Part shown: positions 1-8,189 of the stretch, in pieces
Layout of the letters: every line of letters begins with the position of its first letter
Position numbering within the stretch: the stretch's first letter is position 1
From: Anaerolineae bacterium
Lineage (GTDB): Bacteria > Chloroflexota > Anaerolineae > Aggregatilineales > UBA2796
Assembly: GCA_019637615.1 (NCBI GenBank)
Contig: JAHBVJ010000003.1
Coordinates: forward strand, 62,001 to 126,000
Length of the DNA: 64,000 nt
Reading direction: 5' to 3'
Program-made: the position numbers and the translations under genes
Notes under the pieces: generated by a model
Told to the model about the DNA's origin: nothing
Databases searched by the model: none
The model's input: the letters and a program-made list of their open reading frames with translations, nothing else

Positions 1-1
1 T

Positions 2-409
2 GGATCAGCTATTGTCTTTGCTGCCATGAAAAAAGGGTTTGTTCATACGGAGTTGTTCACCGTTGATCCAACGGGCAGTAATGTAAAACAGGTCACCAAC
101 CTTTCAACTCAAGATTTTCTCTTTCCGCAGTGGTCACCGAATGGGTTATTTGTTGCCTCGCAGTTCCGCTCAGCCAACGAGAAAGATCTGCCAGAGCCTA
201 AAGTCATCGTCGTTCGCCTAGATAATAACCAGCAGCAGGTTGTCTACAGCGGGATATTCCCGACGTGGGCACCCAATGAAGAGTATTTGGCGTTCGGTTC
301 CTTCGATTGGTTTAATTCGCGTCTTCTGGCGGTTTCGGTCAACGGCGATTTCGCCTGTGTGCTTTCAGACAGGAAAGGTGATTTCCATCCTAACTGGACT
401 CGCGCCTAG
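2..409 (+). CDS. TolB-like beta-propeller protein, 3' end only
   Basis: The reading frame is open to the left window edge, so the start lies outside; 135 residues and the stop are present. Two blade-like signatures are visible (QWSPNGLFVASQF and TWAPNEEYLAFGS), each a W-S/A-P-N turn followed by a hydrophobic strand. This is the pattern of the PD40/TolB-type propeller repeat. Such proteins are usually exported and act in binding or as scaffolds; the substrate cannot be told. The related genes in this window (the IS-split gene near 7,450-9,520 and the one at 11,036) carry similar repeats. Family call good, function unknown. Confidence 0.75.
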   Translation, partial: GSAIVFAAMKKGFVHTELFTVDPTGSNVKQVTNLSTQDFLFPQWSPNGLFVASQFRSANEKDLPEPKVIVVRLDNNQQQVVYSGIFPTWAPNEEYLAFGSFDWFNSRLLAVSVNGDFACVLSDRKGDFHPNWTRA

Positions 410-637
410 TAGTCCAATATTTCTACTCGCTTGTTGTTTCACCGACTGAGCCAACCGTTTTACCCAGTCGGTTCAGCGGCGCACCGTTGTCGAGAAGGTA
501 CTTGAGAATATTCAGATCATTGGGTATGAGTATAATGCCCTCATCGGAAGACATCCGAAGAGTCGATTTGCGTCCGGATGTGTCTCCTACTATAGTTGGC
601 TTCGCAGGCGTTCAAGATCAAGAGAGAGCGTCGTGTT

Positions 638-1066
638 ATGGCATTTCCGGTTAATTCAGATTATTTTTTTCGGCCTTTTTGCTGGTGCTGGCAGCGGGAT
701 TCATCTTCCAATGGTCGTGGACGGTGAACATGTGGCCTTGGTCAGACTATTACACGACACCACATATGCTGTCATTCATGTTCATGGGATCGATCTGCGG
801 CGACGTATTTCGCGCTGGCGGTGTTCGATCCGAGCTGGCATAACGCGGCAGGGCAGTTACTTGGATTTTTGGCGTACGATGTAGTGCTGATCGTGCCGTT
901 CATCCAGCATTTTAGCGATGTGATCCCCGAACATCGGGTGAGCTTGATCGTGTATACGACGGTGGTGGTGGGGAGCGCGCTGCTGGCGATCTACTATTTG
1001 TTCATCCATCCAGAGACGCGGTTTCGGGTGGCAAGTGAACGCAGCAGTGAGAAGATGGCGGCGTGA
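638..1066 (+). pseudogene. Small membrane protein gene with two apparent frameshifts
   Basis: No single frame covers this gene, but one coherent protein appears when two one-base shifts are repaired. From ATG 638 the product starts MAFPVNSDYFFRPF. One T appears to be missing in the T-runs at 664-680, after which the frame reads LLVLAAGFIFQWSW. A surplus T at about 796 then breaks the frame again; without it the sequence reads GSIAATYFALAVFDPSW and runs to the stop at 1066. The repaired protein of about 143 residues has roughly three membrane segments. I do not recognise the family. The two shifts compensate each other, so this is either a young pseudogene or two indel errors in the sequence. 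Confidence 0.6.
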
Positions 1067-1071
1067 GCAGT

Positions 1072-1094
1072 CTGCCCGATTCATCATCGGGCAG
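1072..1094. terminator. Hairpin between convergent genes
   Basis: A 9-bp perfect stem (CTGCCCGAT / ATCGGGCAG) with a 5-base loop sits just after the frameshifted plus-strand gene and before the end of the minus-strand gene at 1106. Neither side has a clear T-run, so strength is uncertain. Confidence 0.5.
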
Positions 1095-1105
1095 CGTGAA
1101 TCCGA

Positions 1106-1525
1106 TTAGTTGGTGTCTTGATCGGTGTCTTGGTTATAGACGTTATCTTGCATGTATTGCACGACCCACTCGATGATCTGGACACCGCGTTCGTAGTAGG
1201 GCGCTTTGACGGCGCGGGGCGAGGTGTCATCAATCGAGAATGACTCAGCGTTGGGACGCTCATCCGCCGTCGTGTAATGAATTGCGGTCGCGGTCAGGAT
1301 GGGATCGCTCGTATCATCGTAATCATCCACCCATGCGACATCCAACGCGACTACGTTCGGATCATCCAACAGATTGCCGATGCCCATATCTTCGAGCATC
1401 GGATCGAAACGAATTTTTTGCGTTTCCATCCACAAGGTCGCGGAGGGAAGAATTACACTCCGTGATGTCCCATCGCTGGTCTTGCCGGATGCCAACAAAA
1501 ACGTGATGGTTAAGGTATCGTCCAC
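1106..1525 (-). CDS. Hypothetical protein, 139 aa, acidic
   Basis: I do not recognise this family. The start is a GTG at 1525 with GAGGA about six bases upstream, which supports translation. The product has no signal peptide or membrane segment and is strongly acidic, with clusters such as DVAWVDDYDDTSDP in the middle and a C-terminal tail rich in Asp, Gln and Asn. A predicted cytoplasmic soluble protein is the most that can be said. It ends 11 bases from the convergent hairpin and lies 17 bases downstream of the SH3 protein gene, so the two may share a transcript. Confidence 0.6.
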   Translation of the reverse strand: MDDTLTITFLLASGKTSDGTSRSVILPSATLWMETQKIRFDPMLEDMGIGNLLDDPNVVALDVAWVDDYDDTSDPILTATAIHYTTADERPNAESFSIDDTSPRAVKAPYYERGVQIIEWVVQYMQDNVYNQDTDQDTN

Positions 1526-1542
1526 GAGCAGTCCTCATAACA

Positions 1543-2343
1543 TCAGTCAATCACCGGAATAACACTAGTATACCCTAGCACCCGCAGATAATCCGAGAAA
1601 ACCCACCCCGTCCCGAATGGTCCGCTGATCAGGAAGTACCACCCATTGGCGCTGATGCCCTGAATGGTGTATTTCTCGCCCAAGCCGACGGTGGCGATGA
1701 CCGCGCCGTTGGGGTTGGGAGCGCTGCGCACGCGCACACGATAGGAGATGATCTCGCCAATCGAGAGCACGGTGCGATCCGTGAAGGGGATGTCGGTGAG
1801 GTCGCCAATAATCTGGACGAGTTCGCTATCGACCCAACCTACTTTGCCATCATCGAGGAGGATTTGCACCATCGTACCCTGACTGTGCCGCCCGACAATG
1901 TCGAGATCCGTGCCGTAGGGAAGCCGCGTGAGGACAGGATAACTGGCGAAGGGACCGGTACGCACATAGGCGAACGGGTTGGCGATGACGATGATGTGCG
2001 GCGCGATGTTGGTGATGGGCAGTTTGAGCAGATCGTCGGTGAGTAAGATGTACTGTGTGTTGATCCAGCCCTTGCCGAAGGGACTCAGGATTTCGATCCA
2101 TGTGCCGAGGCGATCACGCCCGATGACGGGGACAACCTCATTGATGTTGAGGATACCAATGACGCTGGCGGTGGTACGCGGAGCGCGACGGACATTCAGA
2201 TGGGCGATTTTGATGGTGGCACGGACGCCAGATTGATAAAGATGAGTGCTTGTAGGTGCAAGCGAGGCGGCTTGCACATGCAGTGGCAGCGTGAGGCTTA
2301 TCAGGATAAACGCTACCAACCAGCATATAAACCTGCGAAACAT
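1543..2343 (-). CDS. Exported protein with three bacterial SH3 domains
   Basis: The start chosen is ATG 2343, which follows a strong GGAGGGG site and opens a signal peptide (MFRRFICWLVAFILISL, cleavage near VQA). A longer in-frame ORF upstream lacks such a signal. The mature protein (266 aa with signal) holds three SH3-like repeats at roughly residues 45-105, 115-175 and 195-260. Each has the pattern LNVRxxP, a hydrophobic strand, W-[VIL] and a G-W turn (GKGWINTQ, GKVGWVDSE, GTGWVFSD). Bacterial SH3 domains commonly bind peptidoglycan or proteins outside the membrane. No catalytic domain is attached, so it is probably a binding or adaptor protein. Confidence 0.8.
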   Translation of the reverse strand: MFRRFICWLVAFILISLTLPLHVQAASLAPTSTHLYQSGVRATIKIAHLNVRRAPRTTASVIGILNINEVVPVIGRDRLGTWIEILSPFGKGWINTQYILLTDDLLKLPITNIAPHIIVIANPFAYVRTGPFASYPVLTRLPYGTDLDIVGRHSQGTMVQILLDDGKVGWVDSELVQIIGDLTDIPFTDRTVLSIGEIISYRVRVRSAPNPNGAVIATVGLGEKYTIQGISANGWYFLISGPFGTGWVFSDYLRVLGYTSVIPVID

Positions 2344-2452
2344 ACCCCCTCCAATACAATAACGATGAACAACAGCTCGGATACGCTTATTGTGTGATGA
2401 TTCAGGGGCAGTAAAATGCTCAAACTTATCACGATTCGACAATTATTCGGGA

Positions 2453-2845
2453 TTATTCAGGCGGATTTTTCGTTTTATCGCCCTGCATGGTACGGCGCAA
2501 GAGATCAATGAGGGTGGCGATCCGTTGGCGCATGAATTCGTGCGCGACGAGCATGACCAAGGTCTGGGCGATGAGCGCGCAAGAGAGGAAATAGAAGAGT
2601 CCCGCTTCGATAGGCGTGTTCAGGATCGGGATGTTGATCCCCATCGTGAGCGCGGGATTCAGCGTCCAGATGCCGCTGTTGAAGGCCAGTGCGTCGATGC
2701 AGGTGAGGTAGACGGTGGCGAACAGCACGCCGGGAACAAGCATCTTCCAGCGGCTCAGGAGAATATCGCCCGCGACGAGCCATTGCAGCAAGAGGATGGG
2801 CAGCAGCCAAATGACCAGTAGTAAAAGGTAGGTGAGATTTTCCAC
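2453..2845 (-). CDS. Single lycopene-cyclase-type domain membrane protein
   Basis: A 130-residue protein with about three membrane segments. The central stretch GIWTLNPALTMG, followed by NTPIEAGLFYF, matches the conserved region of the CrtY c/d-type lycopene cyclase domain (usual form G-I-W-x-x-N-P-x-x-x-x-G, then P-x-E-E/A-x-x-F). Known enzymes need two such domains, either fused or as a heterodimer, to cyclise the ends of lycopene. Only one is present here and no other carotenoid gene is adjacent. It could be one half of a split enzyme or a diverged relative. The start is GTG 2845 with a weak upstream site. Confidence 0.65.
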   Translation of the reverse strand: MENLTYLLLLVIWLLPILLLQWLVAGDILLSRWKMLVPGVLFATVYLTCIDALAFNSGIWTLNPALTMGINIPILNTPIEAGLFYFLSCALIAQTLVMLVAHEFMRQRIATLIDLLRRTMQGDKTKNPPE

Positions 2846-3065
2846 CGCGTGCGCCTGACATTACCTTCTGTAGCTTCACCGCCGCTTGATTGTACCGCTT
2901 GTTGTGCGAAGACTAGCCCCAACTCCCCGTGAGATGCGCGGTTGCTATTGTGATTCTAACGAAACTTTCCCTCTAGCCCCCCGTAATACTAACTATCAAG
3001 CATGACTATAAGGGGTAGGCGCGGCAATCAGCGCGCTGCTATACTCACGACAGAGGAAACGTATT

Positions 3066-4256
3066 ATGCGTATCATCGTACACACGGGTAAAGGTGGCGT
3101 CGGCAAGACGAGCATCTCGGCGGCAACCGCCTTGCGCTGCTCGGAGATGGGACTCAAAACGATTGTGTTGAGTACCGACACGGCGCACAGCCTTGGTGAT
3201 TCATTGGATATGGAGATCGGGCCGGAGCCGATTGAACTGCGACAAAATCTGTGGGCGCAAGAGGTTGATGCCCGCTATTCGATGGATAAGTACTGGGGAT
3301 CGTTCCAGAAGTACATGGTGGCGATGTTCACGCAGAAGGGCGTGAAGGACATCGTGGCGGAAGAAGTCACGATCCTGCCGGGGTTCGAGGAAGGCGCACA
3401 TCTACTTTGGATCGATAAGTACGTCAAGCAGAATTTCTACGATGTGATCATCGTGGATGCGGCTCCGACGGCGGAAACACTGCGGTTGCTCAGTCTGCCA
3501 GACGTGACACGCTGGTGGTTGGAGCGGGTGCTGTCGTTGACCAAAGGTGCAGCGAAATTCTTGCGTCCAATCGCGAAGCCACTGCTGAAAACTGACCTGC
3601 CTGATCAGGCGGCGTTCGAAGCGTTCGATGGCCTGTTCAAGACACTGGACAGCGTGCGCGTCCTGCTGAGTGATACGAGCGTGAGCAGTATGCGGTTGGT
3701 GATCAACCCTGAGAAGATGGTAATCAAAGAAACGCAGCGCACGTATACCTACCTGAGCTTGTACGGCTATGCCACCGACTGCGTGATCTGCAACCGCATC
3801 ATGCCGGACGAAGTGAATGATCCATATTTTGCGCAGTGGAAAGATCTGCAAAAGCAGAACATCAATCTGATCGGTGAAGTATTTGGCGAACTGCCGTTAC
3901 TCAAAGCGCCGATGTTTGACCGTGACGTGAACGGGATCGACACGCTGCACCGGTTAGGTGATATTCTATTCAAGGATCACAACCCGACGGACATCATGTT
4001 CAAAGGTACGACGCAGCAGATCAGCAAGAATGATGACGGTAACTATCAACTGCGCGTCAAGCTGCCCTTCGCGGATAAGAAAGACCTCGACCTGTATCGT
4101 TCGGCGGATGAATTGACTCTGCGCGTGGGGCCGTATCGCCGTAACATCGTCCTCCCGCACGCGCTGTGGGATATGGAAATTGGTGATGCAAAGTTCGAAG
4201 AAGCCGGCCTCAACATTCAGTTCGTCGCTAAGCCCGGAGCAGAGCAGCAGCGCTGA
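3066..4256 (+). CDS. ArsA/GET3-family ATPase with C-terminal HSP20-like domain
   Basis: The N-terminus carries the deviant Walker A motif GKGGVGKTS at residues 8-16. Switch regions follow (LSTDTAHSLGDSL, IIVDAAPTAET), as in ArsA/GET3 ATPases. Residues about 318-392 form a separate beta-rich module (YQLRVKLPFADKKDLDL, then LTLRVGPYRRNIVLP) like the alpha-crystallin/HSP20-type domain appended to many bacterial ArsA homologues. With one ATPase unit and no arsenic genes nearby, an arsenite pump is unlikely. A client-protein or membrane-protein handling role is inferred from the family. The downstream kinase gene overlaps its 3' end. Confidence 0.9.
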   Translation: MRIIVHTGKGGVGKTSISAATALRCSEMGLKTIVLSTDTAHSLGDSLDMEIGPEPIELRQNLWAQEVDARYSMDKYWGSFQKYMVAMFTQKGVKDIVAEEVTILPGFEEGAHLLWIDKYVKQNFYDVIIVDAAPTAETLRLLSLPDVTRWWLERVLSLTKGAAKFLRPIAKPLLKTDLPDQAAFEAFDGLFKTLDSVRVLLSDTSVSSMRLVINPEKMVIKETQRTYTYLSLYGYATDCVICNRIMPDEVNDPYFAQWKDLQKQNINLIGEVFGELPLLKAPMFDRDVNGIDTLHRLGDILFKDHNPTDIMFKGTTQQISKNDDGNYQLRVKLPFADKKDLDLYRSADELTLRVGPYRRNIVLPHALWDMEIGDAKFEEAGLNIQFVAKPGAEQQR

Positions 4257-6117
4257 TCTCGCCAAGCGGTTGAGCGCCTTCGCGCCGATGCCGGAGGCCG
4301 CCGCCGAGGAGACAGCCACAGCACAAGCATCTCGAACCACGCCGCAAGAGGAGGCTATTCCGCTTGCGGCGGATTTGCGTCCGATAGACGCAGACTCCGC
4401 GCATAAGCCATTCAAACTGAAGCAGGGACGTTACCGCCGTACGGTGTGGTTCTTCTCGTTCCTGTTCTTCCGCGTGATCGTGTGGGAAGTGTTCATCAGC
4501 CGGATCATGGGCGAGCGTTTCGTGGCGCGCGGGCGCAGTCAGCGCTGGCGACATTACGCGCGGAACTTCCGCAAGCTGGCAACGGATATGGGCGGCGTGA
4601 TGATCAAGCTTGGGCAGTTCGTGTCCAGCCGCGTCGATGTGCTGCCGCCAGAGATCACGGACGAGTTGATGGGGCTACAAGATCAAGTCCCGCTGGTGCC
4701 GTTCGATTACATCAAACAGACGGTGGAGCGCGAACTCGGCTCGCTGGAAGATCGCTTTTTGTGGTTCAACGCGGAACCAATCGCCGCCGCCTCGTTCGGG
4801 CAAGTTCACCGCGCGCAATTGCCTAACGGGGATCGCGTAGTGGTGAAGGTACAGCGCCCAAATATTAACGACATCGTGCAGACTGACCTCGCCTCGCTCA
4901 AGGTGGTGGCACGACTCGCGATGCGCTATGGCCCGATCCGTCGGCGGGCGAATGTGCCTGCGCTGTTGGAAGAATTCGCGCGGGTGCTGTGGGAAGAACT
5001 AGATTACGTCAAGGAAGCTGACCACGCGATGACCTTCGCCTCGATGTTCGAGCATGATCCGGGCATTTATGTGCCTGCGGTTTACCTTGAGCATTCGACG
5101 CATTTTGTGCTGACGCTGGAAGACGTGACCAGCATCAAGCTAAACGACTATACGGCGCTGGAAAAGGCAGGCATCGACCGCAAAGAAGTGGCGAGTCGGC
5201 TGCTGAACTGCTATTTGCGGCAAATTTTTGACGAGCGATTCTTCCACGCCGACCCGCATCCGGGGAATATTTTCGTGTATCCGCTGCCGGAAAAAGCCTA
5301 TATGAATGGCAACGGCAAGAAGCCCGCCACACAGCCTTTTTATCTGATCTTCATCGATTTCGGGATGGTGGGCAGGCTGACGCCGCGCTTGCAAGAAGGT
5401 CTGCGCGAGACGTTGATCGCGGTGATCACGCAAGACTCGAAGGGAATGATCGAGAGCTATCAGAAATTGGGCGTGCTAATGCCCGGTGCGGATTTGCAGC
5501 GGTTGGAAGACGCGACCAAGGCTGTGTTCAGCAAGGTGTGGGGGCTGAACATGAACGAACTGACCAATCTGCCGTTCGAGGAAATGGCGGATGTGGCGCA
5601 GGAGTTCAGCGATCTGCTGCTGTCGATGCCATTCCAGATGCCGCAGGACTTCATTTATTTGAGCCGCGCGGTGGGAATCCTCAGCGGGATGTGTACAGGG
5701 CTTGATCCGACCTTCGATCCGTGGCGGCAGATGCAGCCGTTTACCGAGAAGTTGTTAGCCGACCAGACAAAATCGTCCGCGATTCCGGCGGCTCCGCGCG
5801 TGGCGCTTGAAGCGGGCGTGAAGTTTGTGCGCGATTTCCTGACGCGGGCTTATCGTTTGCCGCAGTTGGCGGACACGGTGCTGGAACGGGCGGAAAGTGG
5901 GCGGCTGACGGTGCAGATCGCGCCGAACGATGGCCTGTACAAGCAGGTGAACCGGATCGAAACGGCGGTGAGCCAGATGTCGTTCGGGCTGATCTTCGCG
6001 ACGCTGGTGCTGGCGAGTACGCTGTTGTTTACGCAGCAGGAGCGCGGGTTGGGGCTGATCGGGTATGGGTTATCTGCGATCTCGTTCGTGTTTCTTGTGC
6101 TGCGCGGGAGAGGATGA
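4186..6117 (+). CDS. ABC1/AarF/UbiB-family atypical protein kinase
   Basis: An ADCK/UbiB-type kinase-like protein. Visible family features are the KLGQFVSSR motif in the N-terminal extension, the Ala-rich loop AAASFGQVH, the lysine in VVVKVQRP, HADPHPGN in the catalytic loop and the metal-binding DFG in FIDFGMVG. Two hydrophobic segments at the C-terminus (FGLIFATLVLAS and GLIGYGLSAISFVFL) anchor it in the membrane. Relatives support quinone biosynthesis or lipid homeostasis. The start is uncertain: TTG 4180, GTG 4183 and ATG 4186 stand in a row inside the ArsA gene, while ATG 4288 would avoid the overlap but lacks a ribosome site. Translational coupling to the ATPase is likely. Confidence 0.9.
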   Translation: MQSSKKPASTFSSSLSPEQSSSADLAKRLSAFAPMPEAAAEETATAQASRTTPQEEAIPLAADLRPIDADSAHKPFKLKQGRYRRTVWFFSFLFFRVIVWEVFISRIMGERFVARGRSQRWRHYARNFRKLATDMGGVMIKLGQFVSSRVDVLPPEITDELMGLQDQVPLVPFDYIKQTVERELGSLEDRFLWFNAEPIAAASFGQVHRAQLPNGDRVVVKVQRPNINDIVQTDLASLKVVARLAMRYGPIRRRANVPALLEEFARVLWEELDYVKEADHAMTFASMFEHDPGIYVPAVYLEHSTHFVLTLEDVTSIKLNDYTALEKAGIDRKEVASRLLNCYLRQIFDERFFHADPHPGNIFVYPLPEKAYMNGNGKKPATQPFYLIFIDFGMVGRLTPRLQEGLRETLIAVITQDSKGMIESYQKLGVLMPGADLQRLEDATKAVFSKVWGLNMNELTNLPFEEMADVAQEFSDLLLSMPFQMPQDFIYLSRAVGILSGMCTGLDPTFDPWRQMQPFTEKLLADQTKSSAIPAAPRVALEAGVKFVRDFLTRAYRLPQLADTVLERAESGRLTVQIAPNDGLYKQVNRIETAVSQMSFGLIFATLVLASTLLFTQQERGLGLIGYGLSAISFVFLVLRGRG

Positions 6118-6140
6118 TAGCTGATCAACTGAGAATAGCA

Positions 6141-6692
6141 ATGGACGAAAAACGTAAGGTACGCCTCAGTAAGTTTATTTCCAAGCACCTGCGGCACGAG
6201 CCGGAAGCATTAGGGCTGACGCTGCAAGTTGGCGGATGGGTGCCGGTAGAGGATTTGATCGAGGGATCGGCGCTGGTGGGCATGACGTTTACACGCGAAG
6301 AACTGCGTGAGGTGGTGGCTACCAATGATAAGCAGCGCTATTCGTTTGACGAGACAGGTACGCTGATCCGCGCAAATCAGGGGCACAGCACGCCCGTCGA
6401 TCTGCAATTGGAGCAAGCCGAACCGCCCGCCGTGTTGTATCATGGAACCGCAGCACGCAGCGTCGCGCCGATCATGGAGTCGGGATTGCTGCCGATGGCG
6501 CGGCATCATGTGCATTTATCGGCAGACGTGGAGACGGCGCGGAAAGTTGGCGCACGACACGGTAAGCCTGTGATATTTGAAGTGGACGCCGCGCAGATGC
6601 GGCACGAGGGAATTCTATTTTTCCGATCTGACAACGGCGTGTGGCTGACGGCGCATGTGCTGCCGAAGTTTTTGAAGCTGCTCAAAGGGTAA
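6141..6692 (+). CDS. kptA: RNA 2'-phosphotransferase KptA/Tpt1
   Basis: A 183-residue protein with the complete Tpt1/KptA layout. The N-terminal winged-helix part has LSKFISKHLRHEP (conserved Arg-His). The ADP-ribosyl-transferase-like part has YHGTAARSVAPI, GLLPMARHHVHLS and the closing strand GVWLTAHVLP. The enzyme removes an internal 2'-phosphate from RNA using NAD+. In bacteria without tRNA-splicing ligase its natural substrate is unclear, and it may serve RNA repair. I prefer ATG 6141; an ATG at 6114 overlaps the stop of the kinase gene (ATGA) and would add nine residues. It is followed after nine bases by rpe. Confidence 0.9.
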   Translation: MDEKRKVRLSKFISKHLRHEPEALGLTLQVGGWVPVEDLIEGSALVGMTFTREELREVVATNDKQRYSFDETGTLIRANQGHSTPVDLQLEQAEPPAVLYHGTAARSVAPIMESGLLPMARHHVHLSADVETARKVGARHGKPVIFEVDAAQMRHEGILFFRSDNGVWLTAHVLPKFLKLLKG

Positions 6693-6701
6693 GTTTTTGT
6701 C

Positions 6702-7367
6702 ATGACAACGATCAAGATTGCTCCGTCGATTCTGGCGGCGGATTTTACGCGGTTGGGTGAGCATGTCCGCGAAGCTGAAGCGGGCGGCGCAGAGCTGCTG
6801 CATCTGGATGTGATGGATGGGCAGTTCGTGCCGAATATCTCGTTTGGGCCGATGGTAGTAGAGGCGGTGCGCCGCGTGACCAAGCTACCGCTGGATGTGC
6901 ACTTGATGATCGAGAAGCCGGAACGGTATCTGGACGTGTTCGCTAAAGCGGGCGCGACGATGATGAACGTTCACGTCGAAACGTGCCCACATCTGCACCG
7001 CACGATCCAGCAGATCAAGGCGCTGAACGTCAAGGCAGGCGTGGCGATCAATCCGCATACGCCGTTTGAGATGATCCGCGAGATTCTTGGGGATGTGGAT
7101 CGCGTGCTGGTGATGACGGTCAATCCGGGGTTCGGCGGGCAGAAGTTGATCCATTCGACGCTGCCGAAGGTACGCCAGATCAGCGAGGCAATCAAGCAGT
7201 ACAAGCACGAGATCGAGGTCGGCGTGGACGGCGGGATCGATGCGCAGACAATCGCTGAGGTGCGCGGATACGGCGCGGATGTGTTCATCGCGGGATCGTC
7301 GGTGTTCGGGTACGCGGGCGGCGTGGCAGCGGGGATCAAGGCGCTGCGGGAGAAGGCGGGGAAGTAA
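6702..7367 (+). CDS. rpe: Ribulose-phosphate 3-epimerase
   Basis: A full-length (221 aa) TIM-barrel enzyme that interconverts ribulose 5-phosphate and xylulose 5-phosphate in the pentose-phosphate and Calvin pathways. Family motifs are all present: APSILAADF, LHLDVMDGQFVPN (metal-binding His and catalytic Asp), DVHLMIE, MTVNPGFGGQ, VDGGI (second catalytic Asp) and the phosphate-binding GSSVF. A GGGTAAG-like site (AAAGGGTAAG) precedes the start. It is the last gene of the forward run that starts with the ArsA-type ATPase; the functional link to KptA is not obvious and may be only positional. Confidence 0.97.
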   Translation: MTTIKIAPSILAADFTRLGEHVREAEAGGAELLHLDVMDGQFVPNISFGPMVVEAVRRVTKLPLDVHLMIEKPERYLDVFAKAGATMMNVHVETCPHLHRTIQQIKALNVKAGVAINPHTPFEMIREILGDVDRVLVMTVNPGFGGQKLIHSTLPKVRQISEAIKQYKHEIEVGVDGGIDAQTIAEVRGYGADVFIAGSSVFGYAGGVAAGIKALREKAGK

Positions 7368-7449
7368 CGTCGTTCAATTTCATCGATTGCCACACGGATA
7401 GAGTACGCTGTATCTCTCAAACTGCGTTTGTCCTTATGCTTGAATTGAT

Positions 7450-8133
7450 ATGGGAAAGCATGGGCGATGTGGCATGATGAAAACGAAATGGCTGATTATT
7501 ATTCTGTTGCTGGTGATGATCGGTTCTCCACAGCATATATCCGCACAACGCTCACGGCAGAAGATTTTTGAAGTTGACGGCATGATCTACGGTGGCTTTA
7601 TCTGGTCATCTGACAGCCGTTGGATAGGAATATATATTGATGATAAGGACAACCCATACTACGACCGCATCACGCAGACCCTTCAACGAGAACGACCACA
7701 AGCACTGATAGATACACGGACTATTTCAGCCGAGGAACACGCTTTTTTTCGTGTCGCCGACAACGTAAACGTCAGTATCTCGCCTAACGGACGCTACTTG
7801 CTATACGACAGCAGCGATCCGTTACCGCCGCCTGATTCGGAGAATGAAAAAATCGACCGTGAGGTGATGAAGTTACGTCCAACGTACCTTGCAGATCGCC
7901 AGCAACGAACTTATACACTATGGAGAATCACAGGCGGGTTAAGTAGTACATGGTGGAGTGACAATAGCAGTGGTGTGTTTGTGCGGGTAAATGGTTGGGA
8001 GAGCATTGGCGGCCTCGTTGGTTACGTGACGGGGTTTCAGGAAGATGTGACGCAGTTTCGCGATATGGATGTTTCGGAATTTATGGCGCAGGACAAACAT
8101 TATTTTTACTATGAACTGATTCAGACATATTGA
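7450..8133 (+). pseudogene. Exported propeller-like protein, N-terminal part, cut by IS
   Basis: The 5' part of a gene interrupted by the IS5-like element at 8113. The product has a signal peptide (KTKWLIIILLLVMIG, cleavage after ISA; true start perhaps ATG 7474) and propeller-like turns (FIWSSDSRWIGIYI, VSISPNGRYLLYDS). Native coding ends at codon 8110-8112 (Tyr). The last six residues before the stop at 8131 come from the IS end. Removing the element with one TAT copy joins this part in frame to the fragment at 9056-9520, giving a protein of about 375 residues. The truncated product lacks its C-terminal 154 residues and is probably non-functional. Confidence 0.85.
8113..8126 (+). repeat. 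IS terminal inverted repeat, left
   Basis: GAACTGATTCAGAC, an exact reverse-complement match to 9039-9052. It also encodes the spurious last residues of the truncated host protein. Confidence 0.9.
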
Positions 8134-8189
8134 GAAAGAAAAGAGGGTGCGTCATGATTGAGAAAACTCCGACCAAAGAGTAACCAAGC

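Noticed and set aside
2390..2821. Plus-strand frame opposite the lycopene-cyclase-type gene
   Set aside because: Very charged Asp/Glu/Arg/Gln-rich sequence typical of antisense to membrane helices.
3066..4256. Arsenite efflux ATPase
   Set aside because: Only one ATPase unit, an HSP20-like tail and no ars genes nearby; a general ArsA/GET3 family call is safer.
8154..8183. Ten-codon frame between the IS left end and the transposase
   Set aside because: Too short and without a feature that suggests a leader peptide.
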